In this document: positions 31,870 to 40,157 of the stretch, piece after piece | How positions within the stretch are numbered: position 1 is the stretch's first letter | Layout of the letters: every line of letters begins with the position of its first letter | Origin: Methylobacterium sp. B4 | GTDB lineage: Bacteria > Pseudomonadota > Alphaproteobacteria > Rhizobiales > Beijerinckiaceae | NCBI RefSeq assembly: GCF_003201865.1 | Contig: NZ_QJJJ01000001.1 | Location: 1 to 64,000, forward strand | Length of the DNA: 64,000 nucleotides | Direction of reading: 5' to 3' | Made by a program: the position numbers and the translations under genes | The notes under the pieces: model-generated | Databases searched by the model: none | Told to the model about the DNA's origin: nothing | The model's input: the letters and a program-made list of their open reading frames with translations, nothing else

Positions 31870-33183
31870 TCACTTGCCCTCTTCGAGGGCCGGCCCGCGG
31901 GTGGCGTCGATCCCGTCCGGCAGGTTCGCCAGCAGCCCCACCTTCACCGGGTTGCCGGTGCGGGCCGCCTCGTAGATCGCCTGCATCAGGATCAGATCCT
32001 GCAGACCCTCCTCTCCGGGCGTGCGGGGCTTGCGGTCCTTCAGCACGCATTCGGCCATGTGGTCGAGTTCCAGCGCGAACTGGTTCTTGGGGGTCAGCAC
32101 CGGCTCGTCGCGCTGGACGTGGCCGCCCTCGCGGTGGGAGACGGCGAGGCGCTGGCCGCGATAGGCGAAGGCGTTCTGCAGATCGAACGAGCCGCCGGTG
32201 GTGTGGACCCGCAGGGAGCGGCTCTCGTGGACGCCGTAGCTGGTGCCGCACTGCGCGATCACGCCCGAGGGAAAGCGCAGGGTGAAGGCGACGCTCTCCT
32301 CGACCTCCTTGAAGCGGGGGTCGCCCTCCGGCGTGGCGATCTGCGCCTGGATCGACAGCGGCTCCTCGCCGAGCAGCGCCCGCACCCCGTTCAGGCAGTA
32401 GATGCCGATGTCGGGCAGCGCGCCGCCGCCCGCGAGCGCCTTGCGCAGGCGCCACTGTTCCGGGAGCGCGGTGGTCTGGCCGTTGAAGGCCTCGATCATC
32501 TTCACCCGCCCGAACTCGCCGGAGCGGGCGAGCCGCACGACCTCGCGGTTGAAGGGCTCGTACTGGCAGCGATAGGCGATCATCAGCTTGACGTTGGCCT
32601 GCGCGCAGGCGGCGATCATCTCGCGCGCCTCGTCCGGCGTGTTCGCCATCGGCTTCTCGCACAGCACGTGCTTGCCGGCGGAGGCGGCCGCCAGGACGTT
32701 GTCGCGATGCACCCCGTTGGGGGTGACGATGTAGACGGCCTTCACCGCCGGGTTGGCCTTGAGCCGGTCCCACTGGTCGTAGCCGTAGACCGCTTCCGCC
32801 GGGACGCCGTACTGCGCGGCCGTCAGCTTGGCCTTCTCGGGCGAGCCCGACATCAGCGCCACGACCCGCGCCTTCTTCGCCTCGCCGAAGGCCGGAAGGA
32901 TCTCCTCCAGGCTCAGCCGCCCGAGCCCGACGATGGCGAAGCCGACCCGCTCGGAGGGCGGCATCGGCGCGGGCGGCGGCGGGGGCGGCGCGTCGCCGGC
33001 ATCGCGCCAGTTCGGGAAGACGACCCGATCGCCCTGGATCGCGCCGGTATCGGCCGGCACGGAAGGGGCCGGCGGACCGGAGGCGGCCCGCGCCGCCCCG
33101 CCGAAGCCCAAAGCCGCGCCGGTCAACCCGGCCCCTCCTGCCGCGAGCAGGATGCGCCGGGACAGTCGAATGTCGTCGCTCAT
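31870..33183 (-). CDS. Tat-exported Gfo/Idh/MocA family oxidoreductase
   Basis: A 437-residue protein with a twin-arginine signal (SRRILLAAGGAGLTGAALGFGGAARA, within residues 8-33), like periplasmic glucose-fructose oxidoreductase. The NAD(P)-binding fold starts with VGFAIVGLGRLS near residue 80; a typical EKP motif (CEKPMANT) and the C-terminal alpha/beta domain follow. Such enzymes oxidise or interconvert sugars with a tightly bound NADP. A Pro-rich stretch (PPPPPPAPMPP) lies between signal and domain. The substrate is not predictable. It is followed by a convergent 48-residue gene and preceded by the PAP2 gene, which ends 40 bases upstream of its start. Confidence 0.9.
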   Translation of the reverse strand: MSDDIRLSRRILLAAGGAGLTGAALGFGGAARAASGPPAPSVPADTGAIQGDRVVFPNWRDAGDAPPPPPPAPMPPSERVGFAIVGLGRLSLEEILPAFGEAKKARVVALMSGSPEKAKLTAAQYGVPAEAVYGYDQWDRLKANPAVKAVYIVTPNGVHRDNVLAAASAGKHVLCEKPMANTPDEAREMIAACAQANVKLMIAYRCQYEPFNREVVRLARSGEFGRVKMIEAFNGQTTALPEQWRLRKALAGGGALPDIGIYCLNGVRALLGEEPLSIQAQIATPEGDPRFKEVEESVAFTLRFPSGVIAQCGTSYGVHESRSLRVHTTGGSFDLQNAFAYRGQRLAVSHREGGHVQRDEPVLTPKNQFALELDHMAECVLKDRKPRTPGEEGLQDLILMQAIYEAARTGNPVKVGLLANLPDGIDATRGPALEEGK

Positions 33184-33223
33184 GTTCAGCCTTTGGCCCC
33201 ACCCGAGATGAGGCCGGAACGCG

Positions 33224-34024
33224 TCAGCCCGCCGGACGGGTTCCTTTGTGCTGGCCCGGTCCGGTCGAGGCAGGCGTCGGATCGGGGTCCTCGACCTCGC
33301 CCCGGCGCTGGAGCTGCAGGGCGACGAACCAGCACAGCGCCGCCCAGGCGGCCCCGACGCACCAGCCGGCCAGGACATCGCTCGGCCAGTGCACGCCGAG
33401 ATAGACGCGGCTGATCCCGACCAGGACGGTCATGCTGATGCCGAGCGCGAGCAGCAGCGCCTTGACGCTGCGCCGCCGTTCGACCCGGGCGAGCAGGGTG
33501 GCCAGCGTGAGATAGGCGATGGCCGACATCATGGCGTGGCCCGAGGGAAAGCTCGCCGTGAACACCTCCATGCCGTGGGGCACGAGGTCGGGCCGGGGGC
33601 GGTGATAGAACAGCTTCAGCACGGTCGAGACCGCCTCCCCGCCCCCGACGGCGGCAAGCACAAAGACCGCCACGCGCTGGCGGCCGGCCAGGGCGAGGTA
33701 GATTACCGCCGCTGCCGTGAGAAAGACGATGGTCACCACGCTGCCCCAGCCGGTGATGTCGCGCATCGCCTCCTCCAGCCAAGCGGGGCCGAGGGGATCG
33801 GAGAGGTCTGCGGGGTTGCGCAGGCTCAGCAGGATCTTGCGGTCGAGCGCGGCGGTGGAGCCCTCGCCGACCTCGCGGGCCAGGGCGAAGAAGCCGTAGC
33901 CGAGCGTGCTGACGGCGAGCAGCGAGACCAGCGGACCGACCTCGTTGAGGTGGAGCCGCAGCCAGAACGCCGACGAGCCGCGCCAGAGGGCGCCGCCGGA
34001 GCGGGTGAGACCGTTGAGAATCAT
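33224..34024 (-). CDS. PAP2 family membrane phosphatase
   Basis: A 266-residue membrane protein with the three motifs of the type 2 phosphatidic acid phosphatase superfamily: KLFYHRPRPDL, FPSGHAMM and SRVYLGVHWPSDVLAG. The second supplies the acid/base His, the third the nucleophilic His and its Asp partner. About six membrane helices are expected. Likely substrates are phospholipids such as phosphatidate or undecaprenyl diphosphate; which one is not clear. The start overlaps the stop of the 2H phosphoesterase gene by four bases (ATGA). The C-terminal tail (after about residue 243) is charged and probably cytoplasmic. Confidence 0.92.
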   Translation of the reverse strand: MILNGLTRSGGALWRGSSAFWLRLHLNEVGPLVSLLAVSTLGYGFFALAREVGEGSTAALDRKILLSLRNPADLSDPLGPAWLEEAMRDITGWGSVVTIVFLTAAAVIYLALAGRQRVAVFVLAAVGGGEAVSTVLKLFYHRPRPDLVPHGMEVFTASFPSGHAMMSAIAYLTLATLLARVERRRSVKALLLALGISMTVLVGISRVYLGVHWPSDVLAGWCVGAAWAALCWFVALQLQRRGEVEDPDPTPASTGPGQHKGTRPAG

Positions 34025-34539
34025 GCCGTGCCTCCGAAGGCGATGGTGGCGACGCGCTCCCAGGGCCCGCCGAGATAACGCCACAGCAGAACCCCCGGCG
34101 CCCGGAAATGTGCGGGCGAAAAGTCCTGGGCGAGCGCGGCGTGGAGCGCGCGGGCGGTCTCCGGCGCCACCTTGTTCTGCACCGTGACGTGCGGACGCCA
34201 GCCCTGCCGGTCCTGCGGGGTGAGATCGTCGCGGAACGCCGCCGCCACGCGGGCGCGAAAGGCCGACAGCGCCTCCGAGTCGAGGGCGTAGGCGACACCC
34301 CGGCCCGTGAAGCGCACGCCCGTCACCGCAACCTCCGGCGGCGCCTGCGTCCGGGCCAGCGCCGTGATGGTCTCGGTGGCCCCGGCCACGTCGCCGCCGG
34401 GCAGGTGGTGGAACAGCGTCGCGTGGGCGGGGATGCGGTTCAACGCCGCCGGGAAGTGCCGCCGCCGCAGGTCCTCGAAGCGGGAGGACGTCGCCTCGTC
34501 CATCTGCAGGGTCAGGATCAACGGATCGGGTTCGGGCAA
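34021..34539 (-). CDS. 2H phosphoesterase / 2'-5' RNA ligase-like protein
   Basis: A 172-residue protein with the two catalytic H-x-T/S motifs of the 2H superfamily: His39-Ala-Thr (HATLFHHLPG) and His117-Val-Thr (RPHVTVQNKV). Members act on 2',3'-cyclic phosphates, tRNA splicing intermediates or other cyclic nucleotides. This subgroup lacks a characterised substrate. It is translationally coupled to the downstream PAP2 gene (ATGA overlap) and divergent from the SGNH-type gene with 130 bases between starts. No N-terminal export signal is seen, so it is cytoplasmic. Confidence 0.85.
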   Translation of the reverse strand: MPEPDPLILTLQMDEATSSRFEDLRRRHFPAALNRIPAHATLFHHLPGGDVAGATETITALARTQAPPEVAVTGVRFTGRGVAYALDSEALSAFRARVAAAFRDDLTPQDRQGWRPHVTVQNKVAPETARALHAALAQDFSPAHFRAPGVLLWRYLGGPWERVATIAFGGTA

Positions 34540-34669
34540 CGCGCAGGAGCTTTCGTGATCGGGGCCGGCAAGGTTCGGGAAAGATGGCGCGGCGAGGCTG
34601 CGCTTCCAGACGCTCGGCTGTGGCGCGCCCGCGCTGTTCAGCGAAGGGCGCCGCGTCTAGGACGGTGCC

Positions 34670-35611
34670 ATGCGCAGGAACCGAGAGATCATCCACCGGG
34701 GGCGCGACGGGTGGTTGTTCCTGATCGGGGGCACCAACGGCGTGCTCGGCCAGTACCGGCGCTCGCTCGCGGGCTGGTGGCACCTGCGCCGCTGGGCCAG
34801 ATTGATCGAGGCGCGGGCCGCCCGAGCCCGTGGCCTCGGTATCCGCTACGTCCACGCGATCGTGCCGGAGAAACTTTCGGTCTACGACGACCGCACGCTC
34901 GACCTCGGCTACGATCCCCGGCTCTCGCCGGCCCGGCGGCTGGCCCGCCGTCTCGATCGGATGAGCGGCTTCGTGGATCTCGTCGCGCCGCTCCGCGCCG
35001 CCCGCGACGGCGCCGAGCCGCTCTATCGCCGCACCGACTCGCACTGGACCTATGACGGCTGCCTGATCGGCTACCGCGCCCTGCTGCGGGCCTGCGGCGC
35101 GGTGCCGCCGCCCGACATCGCCGAGCGACCGCGCTTCGAGACGGAGGGGGTGTGGGATCTCGGCGACAAGCTGCCGGAGCCGGTGCGGGAGACGGTGGTG
35201 AACTGGGCCGTGCAGCGCGACGCCGCCCGCTCCTACGCGAGCCCGCTGGTCGAATCCTACGAGGCGGCGGGCCGGGCGGGCGACCTGCATGTCGGCGCCC
35301 ACGTCGTCTACCGTAACCCCTCCCCCCACGCCGATCCGCGCACCCTGGTGCTGTTCGGCGATTCCTACGCGCATTTCGCGCCGATCATGCTGACCGGCCT
35401 CCTCGCGGAATCCTTTCGCGAGATGCACTTCGTCTGGTCATCCAGCCTGGACTGGGCCTATGTCGAGCGGGTGCGCCCCGACGTCCTGATGTTCGAGATG
35501 GCCGAGCGCTTCCTCGTCCGGCTGCCCGGCGACGATTTCGACGTCGCGGCCTACGAGAAGCCGGAGATGGCCAAACCCGCGCGCCAGGCGGAGATGGCGC
35601 CGCTGGTGTGA
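34670..35611 (+). CDS. AlgX/AlgJ-like SGNH acetyltransferase-domain protein
   Basis: A 313-residue protein resembling the catalytic part of AlgX, AlgJ and related polysaccharide O-acetyltransferases. The opening GRDGWLFLIGGTNGVL is the family start, the Asp-x-His-Trp motif is Asp123-Ser-His125-Trp (YRRTDSHWTYDG) and the nucleophile is Ser232 (FGDSYAHF). Such proteins move acetyl groups to exopolysaccharide in the periplasm, but here no signal peptide or membrane helix is evident at the N-terminus and no MBOAT partner gene is nearby. It may therefore act in the cytoplasm or have a cryptic export route. The substrate is unknown. Confidence 0.82.
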   Translation: MRRNREIIHRGRDGWLFLIGGTNGVLGQYRRSLAGWWHLRRWARLIEARAARARGLGIRYVHAIVPEKLSVYDDRTLDLGYDPRLSPARRLARRLDRMSGFVDLVAPLRAARDGAEPLYRRTDSHWTYDGCLIGYRALLRACGAVPPPDIAERPRFETEGVWDLGDKLPEPVRETVVNWAVQRDAARSYASPLVESYEAAGRAGDLHVGAHVVYRNPSPHADPRTLVLFGDSYAHFAPIMLTGLLAESFREMHFVWSSSLDWAYVERVRPDVLMFEMAERFLVRLPGDDFDVAAYEKPEMAKPARQAEMAPLV

Positions 35612-35659
35612 CGCGGTACGGCACCCGGTCCATGGGGCGCCGTACCATGCCTCCCGATC

Positions 35660-35675
35660 GAGGCTTCGAAGCCTC
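35660..35675. terminator. Palindrome between convergent genes, possible bidirectional terminator
   Basis: GAGGCTTCGAAGCCTC is a perfect 16-base palindrome, flanked by near-complementary CCCGATC and CTCCCGG sequence. It lies 48 bases behind the AlgX-like gene and 87 bases behind the convergent small exported protein gene. No T-run follows on either strand, so it may instead be a dispersed repeat. Confidence 0.45.
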
Positions 35676-35762
35676 CTCCCGGAGATGAGGTCGGGGGGAT
35701 GCGCTCCGCGCGCGTTCCCGCATCGTCATCGGGCGGAAGCCAGGGCCTTCCGGAGCGACGCT

Positions 35763-36092
35763 CTATCGGGAGCAGACCCGCTGGCGGGCCGGGCCGCCGC
35801 CGCCGGCCTGATAGCTCTTCGCGTGGCCGATCGAGCCCGTCATGTCCTGGGTCGGATTTCCGCCGCCCCGCTTCACCACGATGTCGCAGTAGCGCGAGGA
35901 GCCGGCGGCGGCGAGCGGAAACGGCCCGAAGCCGCCGTTGTCGACGCGGGTCGGCGGAGCCGGCAGCTGGCCCTGCGCCGGCAGCGCCGTCCAGGTTCCC
36001 TTCTTCGCACGGGTCGGCTGAGCGGCGACGGGGGTCGCCGCGACCGCGAACGCGAACAGAAGGGCCGATGCCAGTGATGCAGTGCGCAGCAT
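35763..36092 (-). CDS. Small exported protein (hypothetical)
   Basis: A 109-residue protein with a clear signal peptide (MLRTASLASALLFAFAVAATPVAAQ, read as residues 1-25) and an AGAGGAG ribosome site 7 bases before the ATG. The mature part of about 84 residues is Gly/Pro-rich and holds two cysteines (in RYCDIVV and at the very end, RVCSR) that could pair in the periplasm. I do not recognise a family. It stands alone, transcribed out of a conspicuously AT-rich island, which suggests an unusual or acquired promoter. Confidence 0.65.
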   Translation of the reverse strand: MLRTASLASALLFAFAVAATPVAAQPTRAKKGTWTALPAQGQLPAPPTRVDNGGFGPFPLAAAGSSRYCDIVVKRGGGNPTQDMTGSIGHAKSYQAGGGGPARQRVCSR

Positions 36093-36359
36093 GTTGTGCT
36101 CCTCTCGTAATCATTGTCGCCCAATGACGAGGCATCAGCACAAGTAACACGCAGTTTATGGGTGAAAAGTGCGTTTAAACACAGATTTGCGATATAATTT
36201 AATCCGCAAAAATAACTTATATATTTGAGGATTATAATGCTTATTCGAACGTATATAGTATTGATCGAGCGCGTTCGCCGCGGTGTGCGCGGGCGCGGCG
36301 TGGAGATGCCGGCAGGTCCGTGTGCCGCCACGAGCGGCTGCCGACGCAGCGCGCAAGAC
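36093..36359. other. AT-rich intergenic island
   Basis: A stretch without a convincing gene; 36150-36270 is strongly AT-rich (for example TTTAAAC, GATATAATTTAATC, TTATATATTTG, GGATTATAATGC), against surrounding sequence of roughly two-thirds or more GC. It contains several -10-like TATAAT motifs in both directions and could hold the promoter of the small exported protein gene. It may be a remnant of acquired DNA. No RNA gene or operator could be assigned. Confidence 0.5.
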
Positions 36360-36397
36360 GAAACCGGCCGCGCTCCCACAGGGAGGCGGCCGGTTTC
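36360..36397 (-). terminator. Terminator downstream of the podJ-like gene
   Basis: A perfect 12-bp stem (GAAACCGGCCGC with GCGGCCGGTTTC) encloses a second small stem (CTCCC/GGGAG). It lies 35 bases beyond the stop of the minus-strand gene. The U-rich stretch is within the stem end (GGTTTC) and short after it, so strength is uncertain. Confidence 0.65.
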
Positions 36398-36432
36398 TTG
36401 TTCTGCGAGGCTGCGGGCGGGCGTAAGCCGGC

Positions 36433-39400
36433 TTACGCCCCCGCGCGCTTCGGGATCGAAGACAGGTTCGGCAGCCCCGGCGAGGGCGCGCCCATCAGCG
36501 ACATCGGGGCCGGGCCCGCATCCTTGGCGGAGGGCACCTCGTTGGCGGCGGGATCGACGCTCTTCGCCTTGAAGGAAGCGGTGACCGCCTTGGCCTCCGT
36601 CAGATCCTTGGGCGAGAGCTTGGTCGCCACCTCGTCCCGCTTGCGGCCCGCCTCCTCGTCCCCCTGCGCGGCGGCGGCCGAGAACCAAAGATACGACTGG
36701 ACCAGATCCTGGCCGACGCCGAGGCCGCGGGCATAGAGAACCGCGAGGTTGTACTGGCTGTCGCGCACGCCGTGCTCGGCCGCCCGGCGGAACGCGCTCG
36801 CCGCAGCGGCGAAATCCGGCTTGCCGTTGGCCGCCGGATTCTCGGCATGCAGCACGGCGAGATTGTGCATCGCGCGGACGTTGCCCTGGTCGGCGGCGCG
36901 GCCGTACCAGAGCCGGGCCTGGGCGATGTCGCGCACCACGCCGTTGCCCTTCTCGTAGGCGTTGCCGGTCTTGACCTGGGCCGGCGCGAAGCCGGCGGCC
37001 GCGAGGCGCTCGTAGAGCTTGGCGGCGAGCCCGAGATCGCGGGGCACGCCGCGCCCCTCCGCCTCGCGGCTCGCGAGGTCCCAGATCGCGGCGGCGTCGC
37101 CCGCGAGCGCGTCCTGCTTGAGCTTGGACAGGGCGGGCGGCAATCCGGCGAGGTCCGGGGAGAGCGAAGCCATGCCGGCGACCTGGGGCAGCGCGCGCTT
37201 GCCCGCCGCGGGCGCCTTGTCGGACGCCTTGGCGGCGATGGATTGCGTCGTCGTCGGATCCTGCGGAGCCGCCTGCGATGCGGCCGGCGCCGAGGCTGAA
37301 GCCTGGGTCTGGACGGGCGCCGTCTCCGGCTTGCTCTCCGCCGTCCGGCTTACCGATGCGTCGGCGGCGGGCGGGGTTTCGGCTGGCCGGGCGTCCGTCG
37401 CGGCGACGTCGCCCGACGGGTCCGGCTTGCCGGCCAGGAAGGCTTGGTAGGCGCCGAGCGCCAGCACCACGGCGGCGAGGCCGAGTAGAAGCGTGCGGCG
37501 GCGGCTCTCGAACATGCCGCGGACCCGCGAGAGCGGTCCCGACTCGCCGGTGGCGGCGGCGGGAGACGCGCTCGAACCGCCCGCCATGCGCCCGGCCGAG
37601 CCCATCTTGTCGCGCAGGCGCGCCGTCAGCGGCGGCTCCGCCGCCTCGGCCTGGGCCGCCTGTGCCGCGCGGCGGGCGGCGGCGATGAAGCTCGTCTTGA
37701 TGTCGGCCCCGCCGGGTGCGGGGTTCGCTTCCCCCGCGGCCGGCCGGCCGCTGCCGGGCCGACCGGCGCCGGGCTCCAGCAATTCCTCTGGCGCGCGGCC
37801 CGCCTCCGAAAGAACGAGCGGCTCCGCCGGCACGGGCGGACGCGGCCGTCCGAGCGCCGGGGCTCCCGCCCGGGCCGGCGCCTGCGGGGCGGCGGGACGC
37901 TCGTGCGAGACGCGCTCGCCGGCACTGCGCTCCTGCGGCGCGGGCGCCTGGGACGGGGCACCGGCGGCCAGCGCCGCGGCGGAGGTCATGGTGCGGTCGA
38001 GCTGCTCGCTCAGCCGAGCCAACACGCCCTGCACGCCCTCCAGAGTGGCGTGAAGGCGCTGATCCGCGTTCTTCTGGTTCGCGCGCAGATCGGCGAGGTC
38101 GGCCCGCAGCAGGCCGAACTCACCGCTCGCCGCCTTGAGCGGCGCGGCGGCGCCGGCCGCAGCCTCGCGGGCGGCGCGTTCGATGGCGGCATCCAGATGC
38201 GCCCCGTCGCGCAGGGCCGAGACCTGCGCGAGCAGGTCGCCCATGGAGCGCTCGAGGCGGACCAGGGCCGGATCGCTGCCGCGCGGCGCATCGAGCCGGT
38301 CGGCCAGGGCGAGGACGTGCCGTTCCAGGGCGTCGAGGCCGCCGCCGCCGGCGCTGACGCGATCCACCTTCGCGGCCAGGGTTTCGAGCCGTCCGACCAA
38401 TTCGCCGACCGGACCGGTCTCGGCCCGGTCGATCCGCTCGGCCAGCGCCTCGAAGCGGTCGAGCAACGCGCGGGTCTCGTCGGGCGCCTTCAGCTCGCCG
38501 CGGATTTCTTCCAGGAGCGGGCGCAGCACGGCCACGCCCGCCTCTTCGCCCCGCTGGAGTTCGGCGATCTGAGTGCTGATGGCCTGGACGCCCTGGGCGA
38601 GGCCCAGGATCCGCTCCGGCGCCGCCAGCGCGCCCACGAGCTGGCGGATCTCATCGAGTTCGCGGAAGGCCCGTTCGAGGGCGCCCTGGTCGGCGGGGCC
38701 CGAGGGGGCCGCGGCGAGCACGCCCTCGACCTTGGCGGCGAGGCGCTCCACGTCGCCCACGATGCGGGCATGGACGTTGTCGGTGACGTCCGCCGCGAGC
38801 CGGTCCACCTGGACGCGCATCAGCTCGACGGGGGCGGCGATCGAGGCGATCTCCCCGGGATCGCGCGCCCGCTGCAGGTCGCTGGTGACGGCGCGCATGG
38901 TCTGTTCCAGCTCGCCCACGTCGCGGCTGGTGGCGAGGCCGCTCAGCGACTCGCGCAGACGGCCGGTCTCGCGCTGCAACTCGGCGATGGCCGGGGACGG
39001 CTCGTTCCTGCCCTGCTCGCGGTCGCTCGCCGGCAGGTCGTCGTGTCGATCGTTCTGCTGATCGGTCTCCAGCCGGTCGTGATGACCTTCGTCCCGATGC
39101 TCGACGGGCCAGCCGACGGGCGCCTCCACCGGCGCAGCGACCGCGCCGGCGGCGTTCCACCCGGCAATCCCCTCCTCCAGCTCGCGCTGCCGGCGGCGCA
39201 CCTCGGCCACCGCCTCGCGTACCTCGCTGGCGATCGGCCGCCCGCGCCGGCCCAGCGGCCTGGGCGCGCCGAGCTGCCCGGCGATCTCCCCGACCTTGCG
39301 CTCGATATCCGCGAAGCGCTCGGTCATCACCTCCGCGATTTCCTCGGCGGCGGCCGGCTTCTGCGTGGCCGAGAACCGCGCCTCGATCTCGCCGATCATC

Positions 39401-39798
39401 CGCGCGGCCTCGGCCTTGGAGGCCTCTCGCTCCGCGCTGATCGTCCGGTCGAGGGCATCGAGGCGCCGCATCATGGCGTCGAGGGAGACTTCGAGCGGCG
39501 TGCCGCGCATCACCACCGCCTTCTCGCGCGGCGGCGCGCCGTCGCGGCGCCTCGTCCGGGGCGGCTCCTGCGCCGGGGAGGACTCGGAGGCTGCGACCTC
39601 GTCCGTCTCGCGCGGGGCAGCTTGTCCCGTCTGCGGCGCGACATCGGTGCGCCGGCGGCGCGGCGCCGGCTTGTCGGGCTTGGCGACCGACTCGATCCAG
39701 GATTCCAAGGGAACCCCCGCTCGCCGGGCGACCTCGCGGGCAGCCGCGAGCACCTCCGGGTCGAAGCTGTCGAGGCTGATCGGGGCGGTCTGTTTCAT
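36433..39798 (-). CDS. PodJ-like polar-organising protein: coiled coil, one membrane helix, Sel1 repeats
   Basis: A 1121-residue protein with the build of PodJ. A long cytoplasmic N-terminal part (1-about 610) is rich in coiled-coil heptads with many RLEALA/IRGEL-type segments. A Pro/Ala-rich linker, a single membrane helix at about 768-790 (RTLLLGLAAVVLALGAYQAF), a disordered linker and Sel1-like repeats at about 895-1050 (DLGLAAKLYERLAAAGFAPA, then three more copies) follow. PodJ in Caulobacter and Agrobacterium marks one pole and recruits division and polarity factors. The ATG at 39798 (MKQTAPISLDSF) matches the conserved start. A polar, His/Asp/Gln-rich insert (EHRDEGHHDRLETDQQNDRH) interrupts the coiled-coil part near residue 250. 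A CtrA-like box lies 113 bases upstream. Confidence 0.82.
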   Translation of the reverse strand: MKQTAPISLDSFDPEVLAAAREVARRAGVPLESWIESVAKPDKPAPRRRRTDVAPQTGQAAPRETDEVAASESSPAQEPPRTRRRDGAPPREKAVVMRGTPLEVSLDAMMRRLDALDRTISAEREASKAEAARMIGEIEARFSATQKPAAAEEIAEVMTERFADIERKVGEIAGQLGAPRPLGRRGRPIASEVREAVAEVRRRQRELEEGIAGWNAAGAVAAPVEAPVGWPVEHRDEGHHDRLETDQQNDRHDDLPASDREQGRNEPSPAIAELQRETGRLRESLSGLATSRDVGELEQTMRAVTSDLQRARDPGEIASIAAPVELMRVQVDRLAADVTDNVHARIVGDVERLAAKVEGVLAAAPSGPADQGALERAFRELDEIRQLVGALAAPERILGLAQGVQAISTQIAELQRGEEAGVAVLRPLLEEIRGELKAPDETRALLDRFEALAERIDRAETGPVGELVGRLETLAAKVDRVSAGGGGLDALERHVLALADRLDAPRGSDPALVRLERSMGDLLAQVSALRDGAHLDAAIERAAREAAAGAAAPLKAASGEFGLLRADLADLRANQKNADQRLHATLEGVQGVLARLSEQLDRTMTSAAALAAGAPSQAPAPQERSAGERVSHERPAAPQAPARAGAPALGRPRPPVPAEPLVLSEAGRAPEELLEPGAGRPGSGRPAAGEANPAPGGADIKTSFIAAARRAAQAAQAEAAEPPLTARLRDKMGSAGRMAGGSSASPAAATGESGPLSRVRGMFESRRRTLLLGLAAVVLALGAYQAFLAGKPDPSGDVAATDARPAETPPAADASVSRTAESKPETAPVQTQASASAPAASQAAPQDPTTTQSIAAKASDKAPAAGKRALPQVAGMASLSPDLAGLPPALSKLKQDALAGDAAAIWDLASREAEGRGVPRDLGLAAKLYERLAAAGFAPAQVKTGNAYEKGNGVVRDIAQARLWYGRAADQGNVRAMHNLAVLHAENPAANGKPDFAAAASAFRRAAEHGVRDSQYNLAVLYARGLGVGQDLVQSYLWFSAAAAQGDEEAGRKRDEVATKLSPKDLTEAKAVTASFKAKSVDPAANEVPSAKDAGPAPMSLMGAPSPGLPNLSSIPKRAGA

Positions 39799-39910
39799 CT
39801 CGCGGAGATCCGAAGTCGGCGGCTTCCGGCGTCCGCCCGGCCGCCGACCCGCGCGGCAGGCGTGGAGCGGTGGAACGCGGATCGGACGCAACGACCTTTT
39901 CCAATCTTGG

Positions 39911-39925
39911 TAAATGCCCCGTTAA
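39911..39925 (-). promoter_or_regulatory. Candidate CtrA-binding box upstream of the podJ-like gene
   Basis: On the minus strand the sequence is TTAA-CGGGGCA-TTTA followed by CC, 113-127 bases before the start of the podJ-like gene. It has the same TTAAC-N6-TTTACC form as the box before cpdR. Confidence 0.5.
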
Positions 39926-40071
39926 GAATGCCGGCTACGGCGCCGTTTCGCGCTGACACGGCGCCGAAGCGTCACGAATGCCGCGCATTTTGCGCCGTTC
40001 CACCCCCGAACGAGGCCGGACCGCCGACGATTGTCGCGGGTTGAAAGCGGATGCGCCTTGCGGCGCGAGGG

Positions 40072-40099
40072 CGAGATGGTTTACATGTAAACTATCTCG
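40072..40099. promoter_or_regulatory. 28-bp near-perfect palindromic operator of the beta-oxidation genes
   Basis: The centre GTTTACATGTAAAC (40079-40092) is a perfect 14-base palindrome. It extends to CGAGAT on the left and ATCTCG on the right, with a single mismatched pair (G40078/T40093). It stands 58 bases before the acyl-CoA dehydrogenase start, a typical position for a repressor of the TetR or GntR type that responds to acyl-CoA. The 359-base gap 39799-40157 holds this operator and the CtrA-like box and no gene. Confidence 0.65.
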
Positions 40100-40157
40100 G
40101 ATCGGAGCCGTCGAAACGGATCGGCCGGTCCTGAAAAAATTGCGGGAGGCTGACGCG

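Noticed and set aside
36156..36356. Short minus-strand frame in the AT-rich island
   Set aside because: It lacks a ribosome site and a plausible composition, and it overlaps the terminator region; treated as non-coding.
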